Assembly (NCBI RefSeq): GCF_004345615.1
Contig: NZ_SLWK01000003.1
Span: forward strand, 124,001-188,000
DNA: 64,000 bases
Direction: 5' to 3'
Source: Natronoflexus pectinivorans
Lineage (GTDB): Bacteria; Bacteroidota; Bacteroidia; Bacteroidales; Marinilabiliaceae
Below, piece after piece: positions 1 through 9,234 of the stretch (position 1 is its first letter; each line of letters opens with the position of its first letter). Position numbers and translations under genes: made by a program. The notes below the pieces were generated by a model. The model saw only the letters and a list, made by a program, of their open reading frames with translations. It was not told the DNA's origin and did not search any database.

Positions 1-2
1 TG

Positions 3-281
3 CTGGAGCAATATGCTGAATTCAGAGGATATAAAAGGTATATAATTACCATGCCATCAATCCCCATGCCGGTTGCTGCTTTTTTTGTTTCAGTTTTTAC
101 ATCATCTGATTATTCTCTGTCACTTAACCTGATTAGGAGCATGAAAGTAAAAGTTGTAGCCGAAAACAATCCCATCGAAAAGAAATTAGGGATCAAACCT
201 TTGTCATATAAAGAAGCATTAGAACGATGTTGTGGTTTTCCTATAAACAGGCAACAAAACAAATGCGCGGAAATTTCTTAA
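3..281 (+). CDS. C-terminal part of an atypical SDR / NAD(P)H-binding epimerase-like protein (5' end outside window)
   Basis: The reading frame is open from the first bases of the window to a TAA at 279-281, so only about 92 C-terminal residues are seen and an internal ATG at 51 need not be the start. The tail, with a VVAENNP segment followed by LGIKPLSYKEALER, resembles the C-terminus of NmrA-like/atypical short-chain dehydrogenase proteins (YbjT/NDUFA9-like), where a conserved Asn and a 'P.s..eAl' segment close the substrate domain. The nucleotide-binding Rossmann half would lie upstream, so the cofactor cannot be checked. The stop codon lies inside a perfect hairpin shared with the convergent gene downstream. 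Assignment rests on the tail alone and is tentative. Confidence 0.5.
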   Translation: MEQYAEFRGYKRYIITMPSIPMPVAAFFVSVFTSSDYSLSLNLIRSMKVKVVAENNPIEKKLGIKPLSYKEALERCCGFPINRQQNKCAEIS

Positions 282-294
282 AATTTCCGCGCAT
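263..294. terminator. Perfect 14-bp hairpin between convergent genes, probable bidirectional terminator
   Basis: Arms 263-276 and 281-294 are exact reverse complements with a 4-base loop (CTTA). The loop holds part of the stop codon of the upstream SDR gene, and the opposite-strand head-GIN gene ends 23 bases beyond. No strong T-run follows on either strand, so termination is inferred from position and stem stability. Confidence 0.6.
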
Positions 295-317
295 GGATAT
301 ACAGAATATTATTCTAA

Positions 318-1022
318 TTACTCCATTTCCTGCACTCTTCCACCTAAACTGGTTCGAACTTCTATTTTTTGCGGATCTCCGGTGTATTCAATTCTGGCTC
401 CTGAAGCTGCTCTTGCTTCCAACTCTTCAGTTACCCAAACTTCTGCTCCGGCACCAGTATTCGCGCGCACCTTGGCCTTTTTGGTTTCCAGGTTTGCTCC
501 GTTAAAACGTCCACCGGTGCTTAAATTAACATCAATTGTATTGGCTGTACCCATCACTTCCACTCGTCCGGCAGATGCACTGACTTCCAAGTGGTCTACT
601 TCAATCTCGAATTGGATGGAGGCATCGGTTCCGGCATCTAAAACCAACCGTTTTGCCTCAATAACATCGTCGGAATAGACACTGCCGCCGGTTCCTGCAC
701 TAATTTCTTTTATATTCTGGTAATAGAGATATACATTTACTGCCATGTTCCGATATATGCGGGTACGCATACGAATGGTCAGATCCTTGTTGGATTGCTC
801 AATGAGAACATCTTCCGGATCGGCATTCATAATATGAACTTCAGCTTTTGGTTTTTCTCCCTCCACAAGGGTTACGTTAATTCCCCTTGCCACTCGCAGG
901 GTTTCGAAAGGTGCAAGTTGGCGAGTTTCTACAATGACTTCACCAACAGCAGGTTCATCTTCCTGAGCTACAATAGGGAAGGCCATTAAAAGGCAAAGGG
1001 CTGAAATCATAATTTGTCTCAT
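318..1022 (-). CDS. Secreted head-GIN (DUF2807) domain protein
   Basis: A 234-residue protein with an N-terminal signal peptide (hydrophobic ISALCLLMAFPIVAQ, likely cleaved after A-x-A/AQ). The rest is the repetitive beta-strand pattern of the DUF2807 'putative auto-transporter adhesin, head GIN' family: F-E-T-L-R-V-A-R-G-I-N-V near residue 40 is the family's opening strand, and later strands carry the G-x-G/S-A-G turns (AGTGG, SASAGRVEV, STGGRFNGA, SGARIEYTG). Proteins of this family are abundant in Bacteroidota and are probably periplasmic or outer-membrane associated; no specific ligand is known. It lies 87 bases downstream of the Snf2 helicase on the same strand, which could be co-transcription or chance. 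Family confident, function unknown. Confidence 0.85.
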   Translation of the reverse strand: MRQIMISALCLLMAFPIVAQEDEPAVGEVIVETRQLAPFETLRVARGINVTLVEGEKPKAEVHIMNADPEDVLIEQSNKDLTIRMRTRIYRNMAVNVYLYYQNIKEISAGTGGSVYSDDVIEAKRLVLDAGTDASIQFEIEVDHLEVSASAGRVEVMGTANTIDVNLSTGGRFNGANLETKKAKVRANTGAGAEVWVTEELEARAASGARIEYTGDPQKIEVRTSLGGRVQEME

Positions 1023-1109
1023 ATTCTGATTATTTAAATTATTTCAGTGTAAAATCTTATCCTTCCTTGCAATCAAATATTAAGCCAAATAAAAAAACAA
1101 ATTGGCCTC

Positions 1110-4100
1110 TCAACTGAATAATTCCATGATTTCCTCTTTTGAGAGGTCTGTCAATGGATTGTTGTTATTCACGAACATATCGGCCAACTGCATTTTCTTT
1201 TCCTGCAATCTGGCGATTTTTTCCTCAATGGTTCCGGATGAGAGAAACCTGTAGACAAACACGTTTCGTGTTTGTCCAATTCGATGAGCACGATTAATGG
1301 CCTGAGCTTCTGCAGCCGGATTCCACCATGGATTCAGCATAAAAACATAATCAGCTTTAGTCAGATTCAGCCCCACACCACCGGCTTTTAATGATATTAA
1401 GAAGATAGAAGCTTTTGTGTTGAACTCGTCGATCACCTTTTCTCTTTCACGGGTTGCGCCGGTTAGTTTTGCATACCTTAACTTCCTGTTAAACAATTCT
1501 TTTTCCAAAAGCTCCAAATCTTTTACAAATGAAGAAAAAACCAACACATTGTGGCCTTCGGCCACAATGCTCTCCAAATTATCAATGATCTGCTCAAATT
1601 TACCCGAAGAACCTTGGTAACTATCATCAACCATGACAGGGTGGTTGGCAATTTGTCTCAACCGGGTTAATGCCTGAAGTGCCATAATGGCACTTTGTTC
1701 AGGGGTCTTCTGTTCAAATACCTTGTAAATGCTGTTTCGAATCCCCGATTTCTCCTTTTCATAAAATTGCTCCTGCTCGGGAGTCATGTCGCAGTATAAC
1801 ACCTGCTCCATCACCGGCGGTAAATCCTTTGCCACCTTCTCTTTGGTGCGCCTTAATAAAAACGGTTGAATCAGTCGTTGTAATTTCATCTCCTTTTCCT
1901 CATTGTTTTGTTTGGTAATGGGCTGAATAAAGTGGCGTTTAAAAAAAGCCAATGAACCCAATAACCCTTTATTTACCAGATTCATTTGTGCCCATAAATC
2001 AACCAGCGAATTTTCAATAGGGGTTCCGGTAAGGGTTAACCGATGTGAGGCTTCGATCTCTTTTACAGCTTCATAAACTTTGGATGTGGGGTTTTTAACA
2101 TATTGACTCTCATCCAGTATAAAATAATGAAAGCGATACAACTTAAGCATCTCAACATCATTTCGCAATACCCCGTAGCTGGTTAAAACCACGTGGTAGT
2201 GTCTGAATATCTTCCCAATTTCTTTACTTCTGAGGCGGTTTGTTCCGGTATAGTTGTATATTTTAAGGGAAGGGGCAAATTTATTCAACTCATTTTGCCA
2301 ATTATGAACCAGCGAAGTGGGCATAACAATTAATGATGCAGATAACCCACTTCTATTAAACACAGGATTGGGGGGCGGATCAAACATGGATAATTGTTGC
2401 GGTGCTTTCTGGCTGGAAGAATCATCTAGTTGTTTATTGATCTCTTCATGTTCGGCTTCATCAGGGTTGCGTTTCTCATTCTGGTAAACCTTTTGAATCA
2501 TGGTGATGGTCTGTAAAGTCTTTCCCAATCCCATGTCATCAGCCAGAATTCCTCCAAAACCATTCTCACGCAAAAAATTAAGCCAAGCATATCCCTCAAT
2601 CTGGTATGGACGCAATTTGGCTTCAATTCCTTTTGGCAGCTCGGTTTCGCCAATCACCAATGGCTGTTGCGGCGCATTTTCGAGGTTAGAAACACCATGT
2701 TTTACCTGCTCCAGTATCTGAAAATGTGCACGGGGCAAACGAATAACTTCCTTGTCAGATTTGGCATAATTAAAGAGTTCACTGAAACGGGTAAACCACT
2801 CCACGGGTATCATAAACAATTGCCCATTGGGCAATATGTATTCCGGGTTGTTTTCCAAAAGGTTTTTCCTGAATTTATAGAATGATACAAGATATTCTCC
2901 AATCTGCACACGGGCTTTAATTTCGAACCAATCATTCTCCTCATTGGTATCAATTGTCAACGAAACTTTTCCCACAAAAATCTCTCTGCCTTCGTAATCG
3001 CTATCGAAAGAGAAGTTCAGCTCATCCAGCTTCTTTTTGTTTTTTATAAACCAATTCGTAATCAATGACAAAACCTCAGTTGAATCATCATTGCAATGAG
3101 CATCAGCAGGTTTAAACAGTGCTTCACCTGATTTTAAAAGTCCCAGCTTTGTCAATTCGTTAACATATCTCTGCTCATAATCAAAATCTCTCTCCAACTT
3201 GGTAAAGGTAAATCGTCCATCTTCGTTTTTTAGGTCTACGAAAATGCCCGATCGCCGATCAGCCAGAAAAGCTCTGCTTGAATACCTAAAATGAAGAGCT
3301 ATAACCGGAAAATGTTTGAGATCCTTTTCAATGGTAAGGTGAGGAACCGGTTCTTCTTTCGTGGTATTAATTTCAAAACCTTTCGCGGTGACATCAAAAT
3401 TTCGAACCATATTCCTGACAAAACCCTCCATATATGGCTCTATCTGACGAAGGGGAACTGTAATGGTGCTTTTGGTGATAAAGGGCTTAAACTTATTGCT
3501 GTCGATGCCATCAAAATACCAAATATCGTTTTGTATTTTTATTGCTGCGCTTTGATGACAAATAAACTCCACTTCACGATTTAATAATGAAAACTCTTTG
3601 ATGTTTTCATCATTGTCGCATTGCTTTACTTTTAGTGTATAAATTAACCCTTCATTGGTCAGATCGAATGTAAAAACAGGCTGAGCTGCACATTGGGGAA
3701 TATTCAGAATGTCAGATGTGTACAAGTGACTGTAACCTTCATTTTTATAGTAAGCTTTGGTAGTTCCTTTGGATAGCAATACGATGGCCTGATACAGTAT
3801 CTTGTCAATGTGATCTTTAATCAAAGTATTGTAAAACCGGTGTTGAGGAAGATGATCAATGAAATCCTTGAGATTTTGTTGAGGACTGAACTTTTTTCGT
3901 AAGGCCTGGTCACTGATTTTGCTCAACAGGCTAATGATCTCCTTTTCCTGTGATGAAAACTTATCACTGCTCTCTTCCACATGCAACATAGTTGCATGTT
4001 CATGCAGCGTAATCGGTTCATTATTATTAAGTGTTGCAATATATGGAATGGCCGTCAGACCAATGTTTCTTTTTTCGGTAAATACTACAATCAGTTGCTC

Positions 4101-4112
4101 CATCAAAATCAA
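1110..4112 (-). CDS. Snf2/Rad54-family DEAD/DEAH-box helicase (SWI2/SNF2 ATPase)
   Basis: A 1000-residue protein. The N-terminal about 480 residues are a bacterial Snf2-associated region of unknown role. The ATPase core follows: motif I LADDMGLGKTLQT near residue 522, motif II as L-D-E-S-Q (DExQ-type) near 665, LTGTPIENS (motif III), and the C-terminal lobe with SLKAGGVGLNLT, NPWWNPAAEAQA and R-A-H-R-I-G-Q (motifs V and VI). All ATPase motifs look intact. Bacterial members are thought to remodel or translocate on DNA-protein or RNA polymerase complexes (as RapA does), but this subgroup's partner is unknown. Start at 4112 gives MILMEQ; an ATG three codons later (4103) is equally possible. A TATCTTTG -7 promoter box lies just upstream on this strand. 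Confidence 0.9.
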   Translation of the reverse strand: MILMEQLIVVFTEKRNIGLTAIPYIATLNNNEPITLHEHATMLHVEESSDKFSSQEKEIISLLSKISDQALRKKFSPQQNLKDFIDHLPQHRFYNTLIKDHIDKILYQAIVLLSKGTTKAYYKNEGYSHLYTSDILNIPQCAAQPVFTFDLTNEGLIYTLKVKQCDNDENIKEFSLLNREVEFICHQSAAIKIQNDIWYFDGIDSNKFKPFITKSTITVPLRQIEPYMEGFVRNMVRNFDVTAKGFEINTTKEEPVPHLTIEKDLKHFPVIALHFRYSSRAFLADRRSGIFVDLKNEDGRFTFTKLERDFDYEQRYVNELTKLGLLKSGEALFKPADAHCNDDSTEVLSLITNWFIKNKKKLDELNFSFDSDYEGREIFVGKVSLTIDTNEENDWFEIKARVQIGEYLVSFYKFRKNLLENNPEYILPNGQLFMIPVEWFTRFSELFNYAKSDKEVIRLPRAHFQILEQVKHGVSNLENAPQQPLVIGETELPKGIEAKLRPYQIEGYAWLNFLRENGFGGILADDMGLGKTLQTITMIQKVYQNEKRNPDEAEHEEINKQLDDSSSQKAPQQLSMFDPPPNPVFNRSGLSASLIVMPTSLVHNWQNELNKFAPSLKIYNYTGTNRLRSKEIGKIFRHYHVVLTSYGVLRNDVEMLKLYRFHYFILDESQYVKNPTSKVYEAVKEIEASHRLTLTGTPIENSLVDLWAQMNLVNKGLLGSLAFFKRHFIQPITKQNNEEKEMKLQRLIQPFLLRRTKEKVAKDLPPVMEQVLYCDMTPEQEQFYEKEKSGIRNSIYKVFEQKTPEQSAIMALQALTRLRQIANHPVMVDDSYQGSSGKFEQIIDNLESIVAEGHNVLVFSSFVKDLELLEKELFNRKLRYAKLTGATREREKVIDEFNTKASIFLISLKAGGVGLNLTKADYVFMLNPWWNPAAEAQAINRAHRIGQTRNVFVYRFLSSGTIEEKIARLQEKKMQLADMFVNNNNPLTDLSKEEIMELFS

Positions 4113-4133
4113 ATTCTATCCTTTTTTCGATTC

Positions 4134-4141
4134 CAAAGATA
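4134..4141 (-). promoter_or_regulatory. Bacteroidota -7 promoter box upstream of the Snf2 gene
   Basis: Read on the minus strand this is TATCTTTG, matching the Bacteroidota TAnnTTTG box. It lies 22 bases before the ATG at 4112. No clear TTTG -33 box is present at the usual 19-base spacing. Confidence 0.5.
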
Positions 4142-4204
4142 ATAAATTGGAGGTATCTAAAAAGAAGAAATATTATGAGAGTTCGAAAACAAGTATCTCA
4201 TTAC

Positions 4205-4235
4205 AAAAAAACCTGTGAGATAAAAATCTCACAGG
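4205..4235 (-). terminator. Rho-independent terminator of the beta-helix/ricin/T9SS gene
   Basis: Arms 4212-4221 and 4226-4235 (CCTGTGAGAT / ATCTCACAGG) form a perfect 10-bp stem with an AAAA loop on the plus strand. On the minus strand the stem is followed directly by a seven-T run (complement of A's at 4205-4211), placing it as the terminator of the gene ending at 4268. Confidence 0.85.
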
Positions 4236-4267
4236 CTATACCATCTCAATTACTAGTTATATAAAAT

Positions 4268-6034
4268 CTATTTTACAATTATCTTTTCAATGGTTGAATT
4301 ATTGCCATTTTCAATATAGATAAAATAAAGTCCCGGATTTAGTTGCTCATTAATCTCAACCTCTTTATTGCTAACACTTTCTGAATATACTTTTCGTCCC
4401 TGAATGTCGAGAATAGTAATATTTGCAATGCCTTCTAGATAAAAGGCAGCTAAATTTATTTTAAATGAACCACCTGTCGGATTTGGGAAGACTCGAATTT
4501 CTTCATTTACTTTCTCTAAATCTTCTAAGCCAACCATAACGTTTCTGTAATCATCATTCATTTCATTCTTAGTCTCATCAGGAGAACTAGACAGACTACC
4601 TAATCTGACTAATTCAAACATTTGATTGGTTGCACCTGATATACATTCCCACTGAATTATATTGGCTCCGTTTGCAGATGAAGCTCCATATACATCTAAA
4701 CATTTATTACTATGTCGGGCAATAATGCGATATCTTCCTGAACCTGCATTCTGAAACCTGAATTGCTGTCCGTTTCCTCCCCAATAATTCCAAATGTGAA
4801 TATTTGCACCATTGGCAGTAGATATACCATCTACATCTAGTGCTTTTGAAGTTGCAATTACAGGTGATATACGGTGCCAATCACCATCAACACTTGAAAT
4901 ATTAAATTGCTGTGCACCTCCTCCCCAATAGTCCCATTGAACAATATTGGTTCCATCAGATGTTCCCCAATTATATACATCAAGGGCTTTTCCGCTATGA
5001 ACTGCAACCACTGCATAACGGCCGTTTATTCTGGCATTATTGTCACCAGAACCGGATCCAAGATTTATGGAACATCTGGTGGTTCTTACCATCTGTGTAT
5101 TTGGGTTACAATTAACCACAGTACCGCTTAATACATGTGTATCAGTGGCATCTTCTAAAAAGATTCCATGACTGGTGTTGTTTGCAATATCCACATCATT
5201 AACAATGCAATCGTAACTTCCTGATACGCTAAAGAATCCACGTCCAGACTCTCTGGAGATTACCTTTTGAACGCGAATGTTTGGTCCATTGTTATTTGCA
5301 ACCCTGAATGTTGCATAACCACCTCCACGATTATTGCGGAATCCATTAATGGTTCCAATGGTTGCGTTTCTCGAATTATTCAGAATAACTCCACAACCAA
5401 CTGCAGTATTGGTAACTGTTACGTTCCCGATCGAAATTCCATCAACTCCATATGTTTCAATGGCATGGCCTAGAGATCCATTGATGTTAATATTACCACT
5501 TATGGTGAGGTTTGAAGCTGCTCCGGTGGAATTATCAACCCTTATGCCCAATCCTACTGCTCCTGGGTGTGACAAATCCATGGTGATATTATGTAAAGTA
5601 ACACCTGAACATCCCCTGAACCACATTCCATAGCGTGGTGCTCCTGTAACATGGAGGTTTCGTATCGTGATATTGTTACGTCTGTCTGCATGAATGGCAA
5701 CGATTAAATCACCTCCATCACAATGTATTGAATGACCATGAAAATCTAATGTTTGATTAGCTCCTGGCCGTATGGCATAAATATTGCCTCCTGATGGACC
5801 TGAAGAGCCTGAATTCCAAATATTAATCGTTCCTGCTCCCATGTTATTACAGGCGGCATTAATTGCATCAAACATTCGGGTTCCGGTGTATACCGTGTTC
5901 CCATTGACACGTGCAGTCCAGGTGCTGCCCGAACGGGAAACTGAACCTTGGGCAAATAAATCTGCTGTTAAGAATAGAAACAGTGCAGCTGCGATTAATA
6001 GAAATTTAAGATTTGGTAATGATTTTGACTTCAT
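4268..6034 (-). CDS. Secreted right-handed beta-helix protein with ricin-type lectin repeats and T9SS C-terminal sorting domain
   Basis: I take the ATG at 6034, which gives MKSKSLPNLKF followed by a hydrophobic segment and a probable cleavage after LFAQ. The longer frame back to 6124 only adds a non-signal-like leader. Residues about 70-330 are short Asn/Gly-rich repeats ending in I/V-x-N/G patterns typical of a parallel beta-helix (pectate-lyase/NosD fold). Residues about 335-480 hold three ricin-B repeats, each with a 'sgKaLDVyn...nGtni..W.y.gg..Q.F' pattern (Q-x-F/W). The last about 75 residues form a type A T9SS sorting domain (VFPNPTGGSFKINL ... GLYFIYI). The protein is predicted to be secreted or surface-anchored and to bind or cleave polysaccharide; no catalytic residues could be assigned. 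Confidence 0.85.
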   Translation of the reverse strand: MKSKSLPNLKFLLIAAALFLFLTADLFAQGSVSRSGSTWTARVNGNTVYTGTRMFDAINAACNNMGAGTINIWNSGSSGPSGGNIYAIRPGANQTLDFHGHSIHCDGGDLIVAIHADRRNNITIRNLHVTGAPRYGMWFRGCSGVTLHNITMDLSHPGAVGLGIRVDNSTGAASNLTISGNININGSLGHAIETYGVDGISIGNVTVTNTAVGCGVILNNSRNATIGTINGFRNNRGGGYATFRVANNNGPNIRVQKVISRESGRGFFSVSGSYDCIVNDVDIANNTSHGIFLEDATDTHVLSGTVVNCNPNTQMVRTTRCSINLGSGSGDNNARINGRYAVVAVHSGKALDVYNWGTSDGTNIVQWDYWGGGAQQFNISSVDGDWHRISPVIATSKALDVDGISTANGANIHIWNYWGGNGQQFRFQNAGSGRYRIIARHSNKCLDVYGASSANGANIIQWECISGATNQMFELVRLGSLSSSPDETKNEMNDDYRNVMVGLEDLEKVNEEIRVFPNPTGGSFKINLAAFYLEGIANITILDIQGRKVYSESVSNKEVEINEQLNPGLYFIYIENGNNSTIEKIIVK

Positions 6035-6405
6035 AATTAAGTGATTTAAGGTATTGAGATGGCATTTTGAATTATAATTTAACAAATACTGAATTGTATT
6101 AACTACTTTTATTAACATGATCATAGTTTATTTATAGTCTTGGTAAAGACGATTTTATCCTGATTAATTAATTGGCAGAAAACGAAAAAAGGTTAGTCGC
6201 TTTTAACTTTACGTTTGAAGTAAAAGAAGGATCTTATCAGTGAGGAAGCATTAAATAATGTTAACATCAAATATAAAAACTTAATTTTCCTTTGCGTTTA
6301 CACATTTTGACTATTTTTTTATACAAAATGTCACTGTTTATTAATGAGTTTGAACCCATGACCTTTTTTTGTATATTAGAGATTTAATAATAAATATATG
6401 CTAAT

Positions 6406-7734
6406 ATGAGATTTAAACTACTTATTCTATTATCAATAATTTTCATTCATTGTCAGGGTCAACCCGCACAACAAAATGAACCGGACAACGATTTGGTAAG
6501 CTTTTTTGGTACACGTGCCAATGAATTTGCCTCAGCCACTGATCTGAATCCTGTTATAAATTTAGCTGCTGACCGAAAGCTAATACTACTTGGAGAAGCA
6601 TCTCACGGAACCCACGAATACTATCATTGGCGCGCTGAAATATCAAAAAGACTGATTACCGAGAAAGGTTACAATTTTATAGCCGTTGAAGGCGATTGGG
6701 CATCCATATACCGATTGAATAAATATGTTAAGGGAAAAAGCGGAGCACTAAACTCTGCACGCGAGGTATTGCTATCATTTAATAGATGGCCGGAGTGGAT
6801 GTGGGCTAATACCGATATTCTTATTCTTGCTGATTGGCTCAGAGAACACAATAAAAATCTTCCCCAAAGTGAAAAAGTGGGGTTTTACGGTAAAGATGTG
6901 TATGGACAATGGGAAGCCATGGATGACCTCTTAAGCTTCACAAGTGAATTTATGCCTGATCAGCACAATGAAATTGAGCGATTACTGAACTGTTTTGCTG
7001 TATTTAGTGACGACGAATGGCAATATGCCAGATCTGTTGCCAGTGGCAACAGATCCTGTGAAACTGATCTTAGAAGGGTTGTAAATATCATCAAAGAGAA
7101 TTATCAAATAACAGATTTAGCTGATGAAAAAATGTGGTTCAGGGCAAAACAAAATGCACTGGTCATGCAAAATGCAGAGAGTTTCTACAGGTTGGCGGTT
7201 CAGAGCAACGTGGACTCATGGAACAGCAGGGTAAATCACATGTGGGATACCGTTCAAAGATTGTTAACTAAATATGGAGATGATTCCAAAGGAATTGTCT
7301 GGGCTCATAACACCCATGTAGGTGATTCAAGGGCAACCTCCATGGGGTTAAACAATCAGTACAACATTGGTAACTTAAGCAGAAACAACCTGGGAGAGGA
7401 GGATGTTCTCATTGTTGGCTTTGGGACTCGCATCGGAAAGGTAAACGCCGGAAGTCAATGGGGTTCTCCAATGCAAATTATGGATGTTCCCAATGCGCAA
7501 AGTGGCAGCCTCGATTATTATCTGGGACAGGTACCAATGGATCAATTTTTTTTAGTGTTTAGTGAGGAAGATCGCAGACACCCGTTACTTGCTGATCCTT
7601 TAGGACACCGAGCCATTGGAGTGACCTACAATCCCCGTTCCGAACAGGGAAACTATGTACCGTCACTGCCTGCGTACAGGTATGATGTGCTTATCTTTTT
7701 CCAGGAAACAAAGGAACTAACTCCTGTGAGATAG
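6406..7734 (+). CDS. Erythromycin esterase-family protein (PF05139), exported
   Basis: A 442-residue protein with an N-terminal hydrophobic stretch ending in F-I-H-C, either an ordinary signal peptide or a non-canonical lipobox. The family signature is clear: LLGEASHGTHEYY (residues 61-73) supplies the conserved Glu and two His of the active site, R76 follows, and V-E-G-D-W lies at 94-98. A second conserved His segment (VWAHNTHVGDS) lies near residue 300 and YLGQ..MDQFF near 375. Despite the name, most members in environmental Bacteroidota are not macrolide-resistance determinants; the fold also includes succinoglycan-biosynthesis proteins and unknown hydrolases. Monocistronic, with gene-free DNA on both sides. 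Family confident, substrate unknown. Confidence 0.85.
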   Translation: MRFKLLILLSIIFIHCQGQPAQQNEPDNDLVSFFGTRANEFASATDLNPVINLAADRKLILLGEASHGTHEYYHWRAEISKRLITEKGYNFIAVEGDWASIYRLNKYVKGKSGALNSAREVLLSFNRWPEWMWANTDILILADWLREHNKNLPQSEKVGFYGKDVYGQWEAMDDLLSFTSEFMPDQHNEIERLLNCFAVFSDDEWQYARSVASGNRSCETDLRRVVNIIKENYQITDLADEKMWFRAKQNALVMQNAESFYRLAVQSNVDSWNSRVNHMWDTVQRLLTKYGDDSKGIVWAHNTHVGDSRATSMGLNNQYNIGNLSRNNLGEEDVLIVGFGTRIGKVNAGSQWGSPMQIMDVPNAQSGSLDYYLGQVPMDQFFLVFSEEDRRHPLLADPLGHRAIGVTYNPRSEQGNYVPSLPAYRYDVLIFFQETKELTPVR

Positions 7735-7824
7735 CATTTGTTAATATCTGTTAAATTCACATATACTTTGTAATATTCTTTTGAATTCTATATCATAATA
7801 ACCAAATTTGTTCTTAACGATATT

Positions 7825-7850
7825 AATCAATTGAAATTCAATTGATTTTT
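7825..7850 (+). terminator. Possible terminator downstream of the erythromycin-esterase-like gene
   Basis: AATCAATTGA and TCAATTGATT (7825-7834 and 7838-7847) form a 10-bp AT-rich stem with a 3-base loop, followed by TTTT. It lies 90 bases after the stop codon; the stem is weak in GC. Confidence 0.4.
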
Positions 7851-7945
7851 AAAGAAAGTACCAACTGTTAATTAAATTATTTATCCCATGAAGAATATCG
7901 GTACTTTCATAACAATTCTTCAGGATTTAATCAAAAAAGAGTATT

Positions 7946-8434
7946 ATGAGTTTTACAAAAAATCAGATCGGAAAAGTATTAACAAGTCTTTTTATTTTGG
8001 CATTTGTTGCCATGGCAACAAATGCTCAACAGTTTGATATGCAAATGCCACAAGAGCAGGCATCGTTCTCAGAAGATCAAATTGACCAGTTTGTAAATGC
8101 TGTGGTAAAGGTTATTCCAATACAGGAAGCTGCTGAGGAAAAAATGATTGACAAAATTGAAGAAGAGGGAATGGATCTTGATACATTTAATGCCATAGCT
8201 ACTCAGCTTCAAACCACCGGTGATGTTCAAGGAGTTGACGAAGCTGAAATCACCAAGTTTCAAACCATTTCGCAGTCTCTTCAGCAAATTCAGATGGAGA
8301 TTCAAGGAGATGTAATGGAGGCCATTCAGGAAGAAGGTATGGATTTGGATCTTTACCAGGGAATTATGGCTGCTTACCAGAGCAACCCTGCTGTAAGGCA
8401 ACAAATTGATGAAAGACTTGGTCAAATGCAGTAG
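7946..8434 (+). CDS. Exported DUF4168-family protein
   Basis: A 162-residue protein with a signal peptide (LTSLFILAFVAMATNAQQ). The mature part matches the DUF4168 pattern: F-S-E-D-Q-I-D-Q-F-V-N-A-V near residue 42, then 'eeeGMDLDtFNaIatq' and a second copy 'qEEGMDLDlYQgImaa' near residue 128, giving two similar alpha-helical halves. DUF4168 proteins are small secreted helical proteins of unknown role found in Bacteroidota and Proteobacteria. The gene stands alone, is preceded by about 210 bases without a gene, and is followed by a very strong terminator, suggesting a discrete, well expressed transcript. Confidence 0.85.
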   Translation: MSFTKNQIGKVLTSLFILAFVAMATNAQQFDMQMPQEQASFSEDQIDQFVNAVVKVIPIQEAAEEKMIDKIEEEGMDLDTFNAIATQLQTTGDVQGVDEAEITKFQTISQSLQQIQMEIQGDVMEAIQEEGMDLDLYQGIMAAYQSNPAVRQQIDERLGQMQ

Positions 8435-8453
8435 TGTTTCTCAAGGTTTGCAT

Positions 8454-8501
8454 AAAACCAAAAACTCCTGTTTTCGAATGAAAACAGGAGTTTTTGGTTT
8501 T
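8454..8501 (+). terminator. Strong intrinsic terminator after the DUF4168 gene
   Basis: Arms 8454-8475 and 8480-8501 are perfect 22-base complements with a GAAT loop. The arms run from AAAACC to GTTTTC, so A-rich and T-rich tracts flank a CTCCTG core and the hairpin could terminate in either direction. Confidence 0.9.
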
Positions 8502-8575
8502 ATTAACTTCACACATTCGAACAAATTAAGCTTGGTAAGGTTAAAAGAATATTATCAACTTAATCATAATAGAAA

Positions 8576-9178
8576 ATGACACACTTAATCATAGTATCAC
8601 ATCCGTCCAAAAACAGTTTCAGCATATATCTGGCCAATGAGCTTGCCAATAAATATCGTGAGGAGGGCTGGAAAGTCATTATACGTGACCTTTATGACGC
8701 AAACTTCCAGGCAGTATTATCGTCCGACGACCTGGGACAATTAAAACAGGGAGCAGTACCGGACGATATTCAAACAGAGCAGAGATATATAAAAGAGGCC
8801 GATTTAATATCGGTGATTTATCCACTTTGGTGGGCTTCTTTTCCAGGAATTCTCAAAGGTTACATCGACAGGGTGCTGACCAACGGATTTGCCTTTAATT
8901 ATGGAGCCAACGGTGCAACAGGCTTGTTGACCGACAAGAAAGTGGTGATTCATACCACCATGGGAAACACTGTGGAAGAGTATGAAGAGAAGGATCTGAT
9001 TACCGCATTCAAAAAAAGTCAGGGGGAAGAGGTGTTTGGCTTTTGCGGCATGACAATCAAAGGACACTACTTCTATCCACAAATTACTTTGGCAGATGAA
9101 GCAAAGCGCGACCATTTTCTTCAATTCGCTTTATCAAAGTATCCCGAACTGGAATTCAACAATGTTCTTGAGAAATAA
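8576..9178 (+). CDS. NAD(P)H oxidoreductase, flavodoxin-like fold (NQO1/MdaB/KefF family)
   Basis: A 200-residue cytoplasmic protein. The N-terminus LIIVSHPSKNSFSIYLAN is the FMN/FAD phosphate-binding loop of the flavodoxin-like quinone reductase family (S-H-P...S-F). Residues about 80-95 carry the hallmark YPLWWASFPGILKGYIDRV, and a G-A-N-G-A-T-G-L-L segment follows near residue 117. Members reduce quinones or other electrophiles by two-electron transfer, or regulate K+ efflux when paired with KefC; no such transporter is next to it. No clear Shine-Dalgarno, as usual in this phylum. Family certain, substrate open. Confidence 0.9.
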   Translation: MTHLIIVSHPSKNSFSIYLANELANKYREEGWKVIIRDLYDANFQAVLSSDDLGQLKQGAVPDDIQTEQRYIKEADLISVIYPLWWASFPGILKGYIDRVLTNGFAFNYGANGATGLLTDKKVVIHTTMGNTVEEYEEKDLITAFKKSQGEEVFGFCGMTIKGHYFYPQITLADEAKRDHFLQFALSKYPELEFNNVLEK

Positions 9179-9234
9179 ACAGGCGGATATTATGCAAATC
9201 GCATCATTTGATGTTATTTTGTTGTGATATTTGA

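Noticed and set aside
6406-7734. Erythromycin esterase-like gene as a resistance determinant
   Set aside because: Family membership alone does not show macrolide esterase activity, and there is no mobile or resistance context.
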